A stretch of 64,000 bases of DNA, taken from NCBI RefSeq assembly GCF_002865645.1, contig NW_020194655.1, positions 62,001 through 126,000 of the forward strand, in the 5' to 3' direction. Shown one piece after another: positions 22,836 to 33,899 of the stretch; positions within the stretch are counted from its first letter, which is position 1; each line of letters begins with the position of its first letter. The position numbers and the translations under genes were made by a program. This DNA comes from Hyaloscypha bicolor E. Its lineage: Eukaryota; Ascomycota; Leotiomycetes; Helotiales; Hyaloscyphaceae. The notes beneath the pieces are model-generated. The model saw only the letters and a program-made list of their open reading frames with translations, ran no database searches and had not been told where the DNA came from.

Positions 22836-24810
22836 GTCTCCTCTTGTGTCTCCTCACTGTCGAAGGCAACAGACCGTGACATCGAACGAAAGGTGGCAGC
22901 AAAATTAACCCCGACTATAACGAGAAGAAATATACGGTATTGGTTTGGTCCCCAGTTCGCAGAATGCGCATTAGTAGTGAAGATCTTTTGAGGCGGAAGA
23001 CCTTTGGAGGGTGCCGAGGTGGTTGTGAGTGCGAGGGCCGTTGAGATGTAAGAATACGGGTATGCGTCCAACACGGGGGGGGTTGATATACTACTGTTTG
23101 GGAGGCAGCTTTATGAAGATATCCCATTTAAGTTTGGGCATAAGGTTTGACGTATTCATCGGCGGTAGGAAGGGACCGCTTGCGATTGATCACCTCAGTC
23201 CCAACACCTGGCAGGTTAGGGTTGTCATCGCGCTGCAAAAGAACATCAAGCACGCCTTATAGTTCTGCTCTTTCTCTAGGCAAGTCTGACCCTACCATGC
23301 TCGCCGGTCTCATTACTGCTAAGCCCAAATCATACTGCCCGTAGGTAAATACATCTCCCCCTCCTCGGTGAAGATATCCATCATGGAGTAAAGACCCAAG
23401 GCATGCTTTGTTTAATGGGGCTGCAGATTGATGATCGGAATCACTGGTGACAGCGAAAAGCAACATTGGCAGGAAAAGGAGTTGTTGGAACAAGGGTATT
23501 GATCCCCCGAGGTTTATTATATCTATCAAAAAGGTACTTGGCAAGTGGCGGCGAAGGAGGCAGAAGCATAGAGATGGAGGACTATCGTTGCCTGAGCGCA
23601 TGAGACGAGTTCGGAAGTGTTCAAGAAAGTCGTCGAGAACGAACCTGGCCTCACCTTTTATCCTTCAATCAAGCGCTACCAGCGTGTTCACGCCAACGTT
23701 CGGAGAAGCGGCTACCTCCTTTGAAACACGCAGTTCTGAGAATTGTAATCCAGAAGTCAATCAATACCGGAAACACTGCCACGCCATTGTGTCTTCGTCT
23801 TGCAAGTGGCTGCTGGGGATCGAACATCGTGCTGCGTGCATGGGCGTTTTTGGGCGGGAATGGCACAAGGTGTTGCATGTGTATTGGGCTCTCGAATAGA
23901 CTTGTGGGCGTCGAATATTCGAAATGTTGCAGTCGTGGTGCGTTCGAGGGTAGTATTCAAGGACGAAGGGGACACATACTGTGGAACCAGCAGAGCAAAG
24001 CGTCGAGCAAGAAGATTCGCAAGCCGGCCTGGGTATGGAAGTACGCAAACCACAAGAGATAGAGCTTCGCAGCAGAAAAGAGTTCGGGTGGAGTGCACAG
24101 AAATCTAACGTTGGCGGCAATCGGATTGCGAGGCTGGAATAGAATATATCGATTCCAGGTTGGAGATGCTGGGAAATGACGGGATTGTAAGCGCAGAACA
24201 GCTCTGTTGTTAGTCAATCAATTGTTATCGAATTCTTGGGAGGCAACCGCACATCCTCCATATTTCGTCCAAGGCTTCTGTGAGACCGCCGAAGCAGGAA
24301 CGGCGCCGGTTGGGTTGGCGCGGCCAGGGTTCGCTCTGCAACAGTTGGCGATGCCAGAATATTGAGGTAGATTGACTCGCGACAGGGGATTGCGAAGCAT
24401 GGCTGTCGCCACCGAGGCATTGCACTTGATGCGGTTTTTGCGCGGTCCCAGCGGGTGTGCGTGGGCGTGGGCGTGGGCGTGGAGGAGCTCAGAGCTGTGT
24501 CGGCAGACCTTCTCGAAGTTCCAGGGTGCGTGGAGTGTCCCAGGAGGGAAGGAACTGCTGCGATAGCCTGCCACAACTCAACTTGGTGGTGATGCCAATA
24601 CAGCCTTCGGGAATCAAACACCGCAATCACTCGTGACGCCGAGAAAACGGACCCGGCCAGATGAAGGTTCGCAGGCGGGTGTTCCAGGAATTCCAACTGC
24701 CGTCGGGTGTGGTGAACAACTCAACCAGTACACGGAATGTCACACCATGACAACGAACGAAATCACGGAATAGGCATAGCGACTGGAAAGCGCGAAAAGT
24801 TTCAACTTTC
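22836..24810. other. Gene-poor stretch of ordinary base composition
   Basis: Many overlapping open frames occur on both strands, but none has a clear start, domain or supported intron pattern. A G-rich hexamer repeat (GTGGGC)n lies near 24458-24482. Unlike the transposon islands it is not AT-rich. Confidence 0.4.
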
Positions 24811-25083
24811 ATGAGGCTATACTTTAGTGCGATGGAAAGAGCGTGCGAGGTGGCCTGACTCCCAGCCAAGTTCTTTTCCTTAAGTGAAGTGACGACAACG
24901 AGGTGAAAATTTTGAAATAAACTTTGGCCACGAAAAGCTTTGATCTTCATGAGCTATGCTTTAGTGTGATGGAAAGAGCGTGCAAGGTGGCCTGACTCCC
25001 AGCCATGTTCTTTCCTTAAGTGAAGTGACGACAACAAGGTGAAAATTTTGAACCAAACTTTGGCCATGAGGCAAGAGCAACGA
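24811..25083. repeat. Tandem duplication, two units of about 137 bp
   Basis: Two adjacent copies start at the ATGAGGCTATACTTTAGTG and ATGAGCTATGCTTTAGTG points and share GATGGAAAGAGCGTGC, GTGGCCTGACTCCCAGCCA and CTTAAGTGAAGTGACGACAA. They differ by scattered substitutions and small indels. No coding function is evident. Confidence 0.8.
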
Positions 25084-25290
25084 AGTTGTATTTCGAGCGC
25101 CATCAAACACAAGGAAGAACACAAGGCAGGTAGTTACAAATCGCAAAGGAGGAAATGGTTATTGCCATGCAAATCGGAGAGATAAATGCGCCCCGTTTCA
25201 AGCGTCCGAAACGGAAGGGAATCGTCCCCCCTTAATGCTCGCCTCTTTCAGCGACACCAACAGCTCGTCACTGATAGGCATGTTAACTGC

Positions 25291-25398
25291 GCCAAGATCG
25301 CCCCTAGCAACGCCATCCAAGTTACCGCCGTCCGCACACTGCACCAAGATCGCCCCTAGCAACGCCATCCAAGTTCCAGCCGTCCGCGCACTGCACCA
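25291..25398. repeat. Tandem duplication, two units of 52 bp
   Basis: The unit is CCAAGATCGCCCCTAGCAACGCCATCCAAGTT followed by a diverged 20-bp tail; the second copy starts 52 bp after the first. It lies about 360 bp upstream of the small gene at 25758 and may be in its promoter or 5' transcript. Confidence 0.8.
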
Positions 25399-25757
25399 GG
25401 TCCCTTCTGAGCCAAGTATATAGAACTTGAAAAAACTTGCAAAGGAACTAAACCTGAGTTGCTTGAAGAGACAGTTTGCATCTCGAGCAAACCTGTTTGC
25501 ATCTGGTGCAAACTCTGGCTTCCCTCTGGATACATAAGGCCCGCCTTGCTCCCTCTATCCTGAGAATTTCTTCTCTTCTTCCACATCACACAGTAGTACA
25601 TTGAGAGTCTTCTGCCATCACAAAGACCCGCGCACTCATAACTTCTACTGCCAGACACTTGTCATACAACATTCACACACACCACACACCACAAACCACA
25701 AACCACAAACCACACATTCTCATTCTCATTCTCCCAAGTACCATTTGTACAATCACA

Positions 25758-26201
25758 ATGGGTCTTCTCACTTTCATCCGAAAGCTCTTCTCTTCTTGCG
25801 CATGTCAGTCAACTTCAGACGATGCCCCTCTTCCTCCGCCGCGCCCAGTCACCCTTGCGCGGGCCCCTCTCCTCCCTCCTCCTCCTCCTCCGCCCAGCCG
25901 AACAACCGTCGCTGCGGCCGCTCCTCCTCGTCCAAAGAGGTACTCGACAGAAACGTTCATCACCGCCGCTCCCCGGAAGAAGCCGGTGTATCGTTTCTCG
26001 TCCTCGGTTTACTCATCCGTACCATCAAAGTACCCATCGATACGAGAACAGTTCCCAACCGTACGATCACAGTGCGCTGAAATAGTCCTCTGCGCCGAAG
26101 ACTATATCAAGGAACTGGAGTCCATCCCATTCTCCCAATTCTCCACCGTAGAATCGTCGAAGCCTCGCGCTCGACCCCGTCTTCCGTCCGGCATGTTCTG
26201 A
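25758..26201 (+). CDS. Small proline-rich hypothetical protein, possibly lipid-anchored
   Basis: A single exon of 147 residues. The ATG context AATCACAATGGG is good and follows (CACAAAC)n and (ATTCTC)n tracts that look like a fungal 5' UTR. The N-terminus MGLLTFIRKLFSSCACQ has Gly at position 2 and a CAC pair, compatible with N-myristoylation plus palmitoylation (inference). A poly-Pro run and an Ala/Pro segment follow (about residues 30-60). The C-terminal third has an acidic helix (IVLCAEDYIKELESIPF) and a basic tail. No known domain. A GTGAGT donor 15 bp after the stop could mark a 3' UTR intron. Confidence 0.5.
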   Translation: MGLLTFIRKLFSSCACQSTSDDAPLPPPRPVTLARAPLLPPPPPPPSRTTVAAAAPPRPKRYSTETFITAAPRKKPVYRFSSSVYSSVPSKYPSIREQFPTVRSQCAEIVLCAEDYIKELESIPFSQFSTVESSKPRARPRLPSGMF

Positions 26202-28281
26202 AGCCGTTGAACATCTTGTGAGTACTCCATTGCCCCATTTGACCCTCGAACAATCGGGAAATTCGTTCGTTATTGTTCTGGAACATCGCGGCTGACTTCG
26301 AAACGCAGACCTCTCTGTCCAGCTGCCTTCGCGCTGTTGACCTCTTGTGTGTGTGTGTGTTTGTTTGTTTGTGTCTTTTGGGACTTGGCTGGGTTTTCGT
26401 TCAGGATGGGAATTGCTGGGATAGGAGCTTGAACGAGCTTGACTTTCGGTAAGTTTCGTCGTGACTTCCTGATGAATCTCGACTGACTTGGAAACAGAGT
26501 TTGGGACATGGCGTTCTGGGTTCTCTTGATAGGGATACGGCGTTTGGGGCTTTTGGGACTTCATTCTGTTTGGGACTTGGCTGGGCTTTCTGTTCAGGAT
26601 GGAACTTGTTGTGCTTTCGGGAATTTGGCGGTGTTTTCGTTCAGGAAGGAATTTGGTAGGATACACCAGGCTTTGCCGCCCGTACTGCCTGTACGGATGA
26701 GTGGTTGCTGCAAACAACTTCGTCGACCGCGACCCTTAAGGGCCGGCCAATGTACGAGTTGGGCACCACGACCAGCGTTTTTTCTACCACAGCGCAATAT
26801 CATTATTCTTTTTTCACCAATCTTGATCTCCCTGCGTCGCGACCGTGACAATGTTGTGGTGGTTCGTTCTTGCCATGCGACCGTGAATAGTGACCTTAGC
26901 GCTGAAACCCACTGAATCGGTGAGCCTGTAGAAGTTGCAGCACTTCCACCCTATTGAATCCATCGCTGTCAATCCACTTCAACTCTTTTCGCCTGTGCAC
27001 ATCCAGAAGAGAAATCTTCCACTCAACTCGCTCCTCTCCACGCACAGCAGATATAGAAGTGGGGTTTGTATGTTGCGCTGGACGACTTTGCTGGGGGACA
27101 AGCACACGCCTCGCTCTGCACTGCATCAAAGTCTACGAAAGTACTCCATCAACGATAGAGAGCGCAAACAATGGATCGAATGCAACTCTGCGAAAAGGAG
27201 CACAAGGAGAGTAGAATCCCAGCTCTCCATCAGTGCCAAGTCCAGCTGTCTAAATGCTGACAACCAAATCATAGGCACCGACTCTTGCGAGGCGCGAACC
27301 CATCCTGTCCATCGTATGGCCCCGCCCAGCGCAGCGAGGCCCACAAGCACCGTCGACGAATCCAAATATCGCTGAGCCAGAGGTACGATTGAAGCCCCAT
27401 AATCCGTGGAGGACAAAACCAAGCAGATCCCCAGACCTCCACCAAGAGTTCCAAGGTCCCCACAATCGGTTCAGCAACTCACACAACAAGCCTCATTGAA
27501 GCTCCCGCCAGTCATTCCGCCAACAGGCGTGCCTCCACAGGCGATATCTTGCTCGCAAAATCGCTGCCAAGGCCATGGCCGACAGTTACACATAGATCGT
27601 CTTGGCCCGATGTGGAAGAATGAGAGTCTGGGCTCTGCATCTTGCGCTGAACGAATCTCCTCGCAGAACGGCGGAAGCATATCCCCAACTGGCTACAACA
27701 AAAACCAGATAGTCGATCCACCCACCCGCATTTCGAACACCTCCCTATCGGCAACGGCACCAGCAGTCGAATCGACGGTCTTGGCAGCGCCTATGCCGGT
27801 GGGCACAACAAACGCGCAAAACCTGTGCCATCGAAATGGGGGAGAAAGCACCCTCAGCGACCCAGGTGCAGCTGCGAAGCCCGACGGTGACATTCAATCG
27901 TCGAAAAACGTCAAGGCTGGGCTCCAGCAGATACAACAACGGGGCCATCTGTTGATGGACCAGGGATCGCACATTCATACGAAGTACCACCTCACAAAAT
28001 TTAGGCAGAGACCTATAGAAGCTGATACTGGCAGACCGCAGATAACTTGCCCTTCCATCGCATTAGGCTGCCATCCATGGCTTGCCAGGAACAAAGGGTC
28101 GGCAATTGCTGCCTGCATATAACGGAACCTTTTGGAAACGACTTCATGACATCTGGAGGTACTTGAGAACGGTCGTCACTCAACGGAGAGGGAGAAGGCG
28201 AGATCCCACATTGCACAATGTTCGCACATCAATTTCATATGGAAACCTTGGTTTCAATGGAAATTTGGGCCGTGGGTGAGT
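26202..28281. other. Gene-poor stretch with degenerate direct repeats
   Basis: Between about 26376 and 26665 a block like TTTGGGACTTGGCTGGG..TTTCGTTCAGGATGG recurs in degenerate form. A GTAAGTTTCG..CTGAC..GGAAACAG intron-like sequence (about 26449-26503, plus strand) precedes an ORF at 26508-26915 made partly of these repeats. A (TG)n tract is near 26348-26362. A long open frame at 27406-28122 (plus) follows a stop and has no ATG; it is Pro/Ser/Gln-rich and unrecognised. Confidence 0.4.
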
Positions 28282-28609
28282 TTAGAGATCCCCAGAATCC
28301 GGTTCACAAAGCTCCACTGACCAGCCTCGATCAAAGCAGAGTCTTCTCGCGTTGGGCGACTTGGTGACGCAAATTTGCCCATCCTTATCGAGTGCTCTCA
28401 GTACGCAGTCCGATTTCCAAGGTGCGACAACCTCGCCATGATGTTCCCCGCTTCCAGCACAATGAGTCTCGATCGCGATCTCGAACCACGATCGACTAGG
28501 CGAGGATATCAGACCGCAGAAGGATAATTCTAGCCAGACCTCAAGACCGTCGATATTATTTTGTTGACTATGCAGTGCGCCGTTTCTTCTGAAGGAGGCG
28601 GTGCCAGCC
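28282..28609 (-). other. Possible terminal coding exon, unrecognised
   Basis: A minus-strand frame reads sensibly from an acceptor-like CTAAC..CAACACAG (near 28610-28640) through GLEVWLELSFCGLISS and CVLRALDKDGQICV to a stop at 28282. No upstream exon or domain is identified. It is listed only because composition and acceptor look genuine. Confidence 0.25.
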
Positions 28610-29986
28610 TGTGTTGCAGGGTTAGCAGTTCGACCCCCGCTAGAGTTAGTAGAAAGACATTGTGATAAATTCAGAAAAATGCAATATAAAAGATTCATGA
28701 AGCGATCAAATTCAACAAGTATGAGGAGAGGAACACTTGTCCGAACAAAAGTATGTGTGGGCACGCAAGTTGCTTGCCCGCGTCGGTCTCGCTTTGGCAG
28801 AAAACCCCCTCGAATTTTGGAAATTTCCAAGTGGAATTCATTGCCAAGACGCGCAGCCCAAAAAGACGATTGACACGATAATTTCCCATCATTTGCCGGT
28901 CCAGCTTGGAGCCAGCTTGAGGGTTCACGATGCGAAAGGAATAACCGTCTGCTCGAACATTGTACGAGCGCGTGGTGTCTGTGAAAAGTGCCCGAAAATT
29001 GGAGCTGGAAAGATGGAAAGGCTTTTCTGACGTCAAAAGTTGGAACAGAAAAGCCAAACTCGCTTCGGCTGATGAGTCAGCACCTCCCATCCACCAGATC
29101 TGCTTTCTCCACTTTCCCCCCCTTTTCTACCCGGTAAGTAGTTTCGATAAACAAGTCGTCGCTTAGAGTTGACACAAGGCAGCTGCACGAAGTCCCTATA
29201 CATCTGAAAAGAGTTGATGGGTTGAAAGGTCGTACAAATAAGGCTAACTGATCTGCGAGCCCCTTCGTGAATTATAGTCACGTGAACGCACTCTTGGACC
29301 TGTGATGTTGTAAGGGGAAAAATTCGCTTAAGCCTCAGGCACACACTTCGCTTAATTATGGCGCTAAGGAGTATTTAGCCTCGCTCCCCAGCTTCTACAG
29401 TACGAGCTTTCACGCTTCTCCTCAGGGATTTATCGGAATTCTTGAAATCTCTCTCGTATTACGTGACGTGTGTTTTACCCGGTAATTTGTTAACCTGGCA
29501 CTTGGTTCGCTTCTGCCTATTTCTTCTGTGGATCTTCAATGTTTAGGTCCTTTTGTGGTCACGTGAAATATTTCACGTGACTATGAATGTTCAGACGAAG
29601 GGATAAGTACTGGTAACGCTAAGAACGCAGTTCTTGGTTATGTAACCTTTTGTCAGGCAATGGTGTAACGGCTATTATCAGCGCCGGAAACAACATATCA
29701 CTGGGCACCATGATAATAAGGTTTGTTGGTGGTCCAGATGGTGTGGGTGAGAAGGCCGGAAAATAAGCGATGCTGACTCATGAAGCAGCCCTTCAGGAAA
29801 TTGGCCGGGGCTGTACCGCCCCCCTTTAATTCAGTCATCCCACCTTCTAGCATGTCAACATTGCAGCAAACTGTCTGCATTCCTCTACTGGCTACGCGAA
29901 AGGGACTATTCCTCTGACTGTAGTCACTGCCCCGCATGCCACAGCAATTATCTAGGTACCCTGCCTCTAAACATCTTCTGTTCTAT
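28610..29986. other. Intergenic region with CACGTG motifs
   Basis: No gene is supported. It contains several CACGTG boxes, a perfect palindrome (listed separately) and a partial match (GACGAAGGGATA at about 29595) to the end of the TA-flanked MITE family. Confidence 0.4.
29558..29581. repeat. Perfect 24-bp palindrome with two CACGTG cores
   Basis: GTCACGTGAAAT followed directly by its exact reverse complement. CACGTGA is also present near the ends of several transposons here, so this may be fused ends of a lost element, or a double E-box-like site for bHLH factors. Confidence 0.7.
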
Positions 29987-29995
29987 ATTTTAAGC

Positions 29996-30017
29996 TATCT
30001 CACCGGACGAAGGGATA
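29996..30017. mobile_element. Single-end MITE footprint inside a palindrome
   Basis: An 18-bp segment, TCTCACCGGACGAAGGGA, equal to one terminus of the MITE family at 8778 and 41093, lies between TA dinucleotides. The flanks ATTTTAAGCTA (29987-29997) and TAGCTTAAAAT (30016-30026) are exact inverted copies, so the original target was a palindrome with TA at its centre. Confidence 0.75.
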
Positions 30018-30026
30018 GCTTAAAAT

Positions 30027-30840
30027 TAGCATGGGTGATCTTGAGACCGCAGCAAGCTCTGGATGTCTTTCTGTACTTTCCTCACAAGATTTCTCAGCGT
30101 CTTCCGGAAACTGTCCCCAGATTTTGAGCCTAACTCGCATTCGGTAAGGGTCTGGAAATACGCGCGAATAGATACTGCCGATACTCTAGGTAAGCTGACC
30201 ACCTTAGGAGGAATTATGAAACTCGCTTCTCCCCCAGGCAATGGACTAGAGCTATGGCGTCTATTTTTGTTCCGCAAATCCTTTCTTTCAGCATACAACG
30301 AATCCTTCTTGCAAGCCTTAAATAGATGGTGGGAGTTTTGTTGTATTCGTGCTAGTTGTTGGCTATCATCCCCGTTTTTGTGAAACAGATTGCTTAAGAG
30401 GGTGAGCAGGCTGTTCACTGTACTTTTCGTACCGAGCCTCGCTTATCTTACAACAACAACAAGCTTTGTGATCGATCCTTCTTTCTAAAAAATGAGTTTA
30501 ACCATGCACAATAAGCTTAACTATAAGACAGGAGGAGTTTGCACAAGGTTTCCGAGAACATACTTTCAAGCTCCTACACGGTGCCTCTCCTCAAAAACTT
30601 GGATCAATAAAATGAAAATAGAGTTGTAATCCTGAACACAGCCCCTTCCAAATCACTATAATCAAGAAAGTGATTTATAATTCCGAGAGTCTCTCTAGTA
30701 GGAGGGTGGTATATAAACATCCCAGGTCTCTGAAAGTATCAACATCATCAACTCTTCTCATCCTCTCTCATCTTATTCTCTATTTGCAAACAAGTTTCAC
30801 AATCAAGCCTCGCTCAACTACCCATTCCTCCCTAGTTACC
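30027..30840. other. Region upstream of a small secreted protein gene
   Basis: A minus-strand frame (30418-30026) without ATG has helical, basic composition (FRKTLRNLVRKVQKDI) and ends inside the palindrome; its status is unknown. GGTATATAAACA at 30708-30719 is a good TATA box about 125 bp before the ATG at 30841. Confidence 0.4.
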
Positions 30841-31539
30841 ATGAAGTTCTGCACTAGCATCATTCTCGTTCTCGCCAGTACTCTCATTACTGCATCTCCA
30901 GTGTCCCTCGCCAAACGTGCTTCAAATGCGGATGCAGTTCTAGCAACAATAAACCAGTGGTTGAATGACATTTCTGTAAGTCTTCCTCCTTTTACTTTTA
31001 GCTTTCCTCTTACAATTCAACAAGTGCTAACTCTATATTTTAATCCCTAGAGAGTGAACGCTTTCCTTAACACACTTGCCAATAACGACCCCAATGCCGT
31101 GGCAGACGGAGCGATGGCCTTCACTTTCGCCAACGACGAACCCAACCAACTTGCAGCTCTGAACAGTTTTCTCCTTCCCACTGACACGGCAGGTTTGAAT
31201 GCCGTGGGAATACTTATGCAAGTTTTTCCGATGGTACCCGCAGCATTCATGGCTATTGCAAATAGTGGTGGAGATCAGGGCGTTATCTCAACCCAGGTCA
31301 ACATTATCAATTCAGTTAGGTTAGTCAATTCCTTTTGCCGTAGAAATGTCAAAAGAAGCGGAAGACGAGGAAAGACAAGAGTTGATGAAGGCTAACATGA
31401 GCGTCACTTATTTAGATGTGCTACTGTTTTGCCGCAAATAGGGATATTGTTTAATGCCGCTGCGGGAGACAATGACCTGGGGCCACAAGATACTCCGACT
31501 GGACCACTGGTGTGCCCAAATCCACCTACATTGGCTTAG
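30841..31539 (+). CDS. Small secreted protein of unknown function
   Basis: Exons 30841-30975, 31051-31319 and 31416-31539 join in frame to 175 residues; introns have GTAAGT/CCCTAG and GTTAGT/TTTAG. The N-terminus MKFCTSIILVLASTLITASP is a clear signal peptide. LAKR follows, a likely Kex2 site. The mature part is rich in Ala and Asn, with only two Cys near the C-terminus. A TATA box is correctly spaced upstream. No named domain; effector or wall roles would be guesswork. Confidence 0.8.
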
Positions 31540-32217
31540 ATAGTTGCTTCAATTGAGAATGAGCTCTGTTCGAGGCTGCGTTGGGGGTGAATCGCGCGTT
31601 AGCAGAGGAGTCATGGCGTTCAGTTCGAATTTGGGGTTCGAAAATTTGTTGTATAGGAGTAAATATATTATATGGTTTGATTGTTTCTCTCTCTCGTAGC
31701 TATTGCGCAACACAGAACAAGTTTTGCAGGGAGGACTTTATATCCATTATCTTAGAGTCTTAGACTAGAGATTCGTGTGCAAACCCTATTTAAGTACATT
31801 TAAAATAGCCGGAGAATGTTTCGACGGTTTCTCCCTGAGATCGTCCCTAGAAAGCTATTTATATCATAAAAGTTACTCGATTTACCTAGCTATTAAAGTA
31901 GGGGAAATAACCTCATTTCCACTCAAGCAATAGCACCATGCACGTGGCAGAACGAATTCTAGCAAGTGCCGCTGGCTATCCTTACACTCTGAATAGGTAG
32001 CAAGAGAGGGTAACTAACTATAAAACTGAAGCTGCTAACAATTAGGTCACAAGTCCTATGAAATAGGACAGGACGACCGAAGAACTTTCTCGGTCGTACA
32101 GTACGAAAGAAGGGAGAAAGTGGGGAAAGTCATTGGGAAATTTAATTGCAATTCCCCCACACTGCCTGCAGTGTCCACAATGCCCACATTTCAAAGCCCG
32201 TTCGTGGGCAAAGGTAG
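31540..32217. other. AT-leaning intergenic stretch
   Basis: 3' flank of the secreted protein gene. No further gene, RNA or repeat is supported before the MITE target duplication at 32218. Confidence 0.4.
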
Positions 32218-32225
32218 CACCCAAA

Positions 32226-32831
32226 CAGTGTGTCAAAGGATTATTCAAGTTATTCAAGTTATTCATGAATATTCATGAATAACTTGAATAAAATATAAAT
32301 AACTTGAATAAAATATAAATAACGAGCAGCTTAAAAAACTTGAGTAAAATAGAATAATTATTCATGAATAACACGAATAACCATGAATAGTCACGTGTAA
32401 GTCACGGGATTATTATAAATTAACACATATTTTAATTTTAAAAAAATAAATAAGGTACTTATTAAGCAAGCTTATATAAGGGCACTTAAATACTGATTTT
32501 CTATAATAATAAACTTGAAGTGTTACTAAGGTTCAATTTACTTACTAAGTGCTACTACCACCTGATTAGGTAGTGAGGTGGCACTAGGTGCGGCCCCCCC
32601 CCCTGGAGCCTTACCTGACTAGGCTAGCCATATCACGTATAATAATCACGTGTGTTATTCAAGTTATTCATGAATATTCATGAATAACTTGAATAAAATA
32701 TCAAGTTATTCATGAATATTCATGAATAACTTGAGTAATATATGAATAAAATATGAGTAACGGGGTTTATACTTGAATAGAATATGAGTAACGGCCATTA
32801 TTCTATTTTACTCTATTCATTTGACACACGG
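32226..32831. mobile_element. hAT-type MITE (606 bp)
   Basis: Ends CAGTGTGTCAAA and TTTGACACACGG (one mismatch), with a perfect 8-bp target duplication CACCCAAA at 32218-32225 and 32832-32839. Subterminal arrays of TTATTCATGAATATTCATGAATAACTTG occur in direct and inverted copies. An internal TATA-like segment (CTTATATAAGGGCAC) is shared with the outer element at 5239. It contains a C-run near 32597. No coding capacity. Confidence 0.9.
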
Positions 32832-32839
32832 CACCCAAA

Positions 32840-33436
32840 ACATTCAAGTCAAGATTAAATAGCCTCACCCAACTTATGACCGCATCCTTAGTATTAGTTC
32901 CATATTTTAAGATGTTTTATAATCTTGGCGCCACGATTCTGGTTCTTTCACGATTTACTCAAGAGATTCATGCCGAATTGGATTTCCTTGCCTCGGATAC
33001 TCTACTGTTTCGACGATGGCCAGCATTCAGTATCTTGAGAACATTCAGGAACTCGATGCACAACATTGACCCACTCCGGCATTGCAACTAACACTTTGCT
33101 GGACCTCAGCCCCCGCGTCGAAGTTTGATATCTTATGGCGCTTTTGTTGGGCTCATTCTGGATTGAATTCTGTTTGTCTTCTATCGGCTGTCATCATAAA
33201 GCGTTTGGATGAAGAAATGGACTTTTGAAGCATGCACGTCGGATTGACAAAAACGGGCGGTGAGGGTATGAAAGTATTGATTCATTTCCGTTCCCCCCCC
33301 CCCCCCCCAACCATCACGTGGCCTTGTACATATACATGATTCGATGCAAACCCGCATCCAAATTCCCAACACCCGGATATCTTGCTCCCCCTCCAAAACA
33401 AAGCCTCACCCATTAATCCACCACTCAATCGCCTCT
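32840..33436. other. Intergenic region with poly-C tract
   Basis: A run of about 16 C lies at 33294-33309. No supportable gene; it serves as the 3' flank of the minus-strand membrane protein gene. Confidence 0.4.
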
Positions 33437-33820
33437 CTAAGCAGCACCGCGGTATGGCTCATACTGCTGAGGTCCAGAAGGAGCATTGACGTAGACGACC
33501 GTTCTCGCACTGCGGCGTTTGACGCACCAGATGATCAGGGTAATCCAGAAGGCGATCTTGAAGATGACGCCGAGAGCTAAACAAGCGATACCAGCATCCC
33601 AAAGCGCGCCCTTGGGACGGCAGTCTGAATAGGCGACGGAGTCGTTGAAGCTGTTGGAATCGTTGGTGGAGACGGTGCATTGGTCATTTGCTGCGCTGTT
33701 TACCCAGGCACCGAGGAGACCGCCGCCGATAATGAAGAACATGGCTGCGAGGCAGAAGCAGAGGATGGGCCACCGCTTGCGAAATCCCTGCTTCTGGACG
33801 ATCTCTTGTTGGTATGTCAT
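33437..33820 (-). CDS. Small two-helix membrane protein of unknown function
   Basis: A single exon of 127 residues from the ATG at 33820. A basic N-terminus (QKQGFRKRWP) leads into a first membrane helix (ILCFCLAAMFFIIGGGLLGAWV). A lumenal/extracellular loop follows with two Cys and Asn-rich sequons, then a second helix (AGIACLALGVIFKIAFWITLIIW) and a short basic/Tyr-containing tail. The topology looks like a small plasma-membrane or ER protein. No named domain. Confidence 0.7.
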   Translation of the reverse strand: MTYQQEIVQKQGFRKRWPILCFCLAAMFFIIGGGLLGAWVNSAANDQCTVSTNDSNSFNDSVAYSDCRPKGALWDAGIACLALGVIFKIAFWITLIIWCVKRRSARTVVYVNAPSGPQQYEPYRGAA

Positions 33821-33863
33821 TTTGGCGGTGTTGTGGGTATTGAGCGACGAGAGAGAGAGAGAG

Positions 33864-33899
<36 letters not shown>

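Noticed and set aside
26067..26717. 216-codon minus-strand ORF with repeated KPSQVP
   Set aside because: It is produced by degenerate DNA repeats antisense to a better-supported transcript direction, and lacks splice or domain support.
27406..28122. 238-codon Pro/Ser-rich ORF as a gene
   Set aside because: It begins right after a stop with no ATG, has no domain and no convincing upstream exon; kept only as a note.
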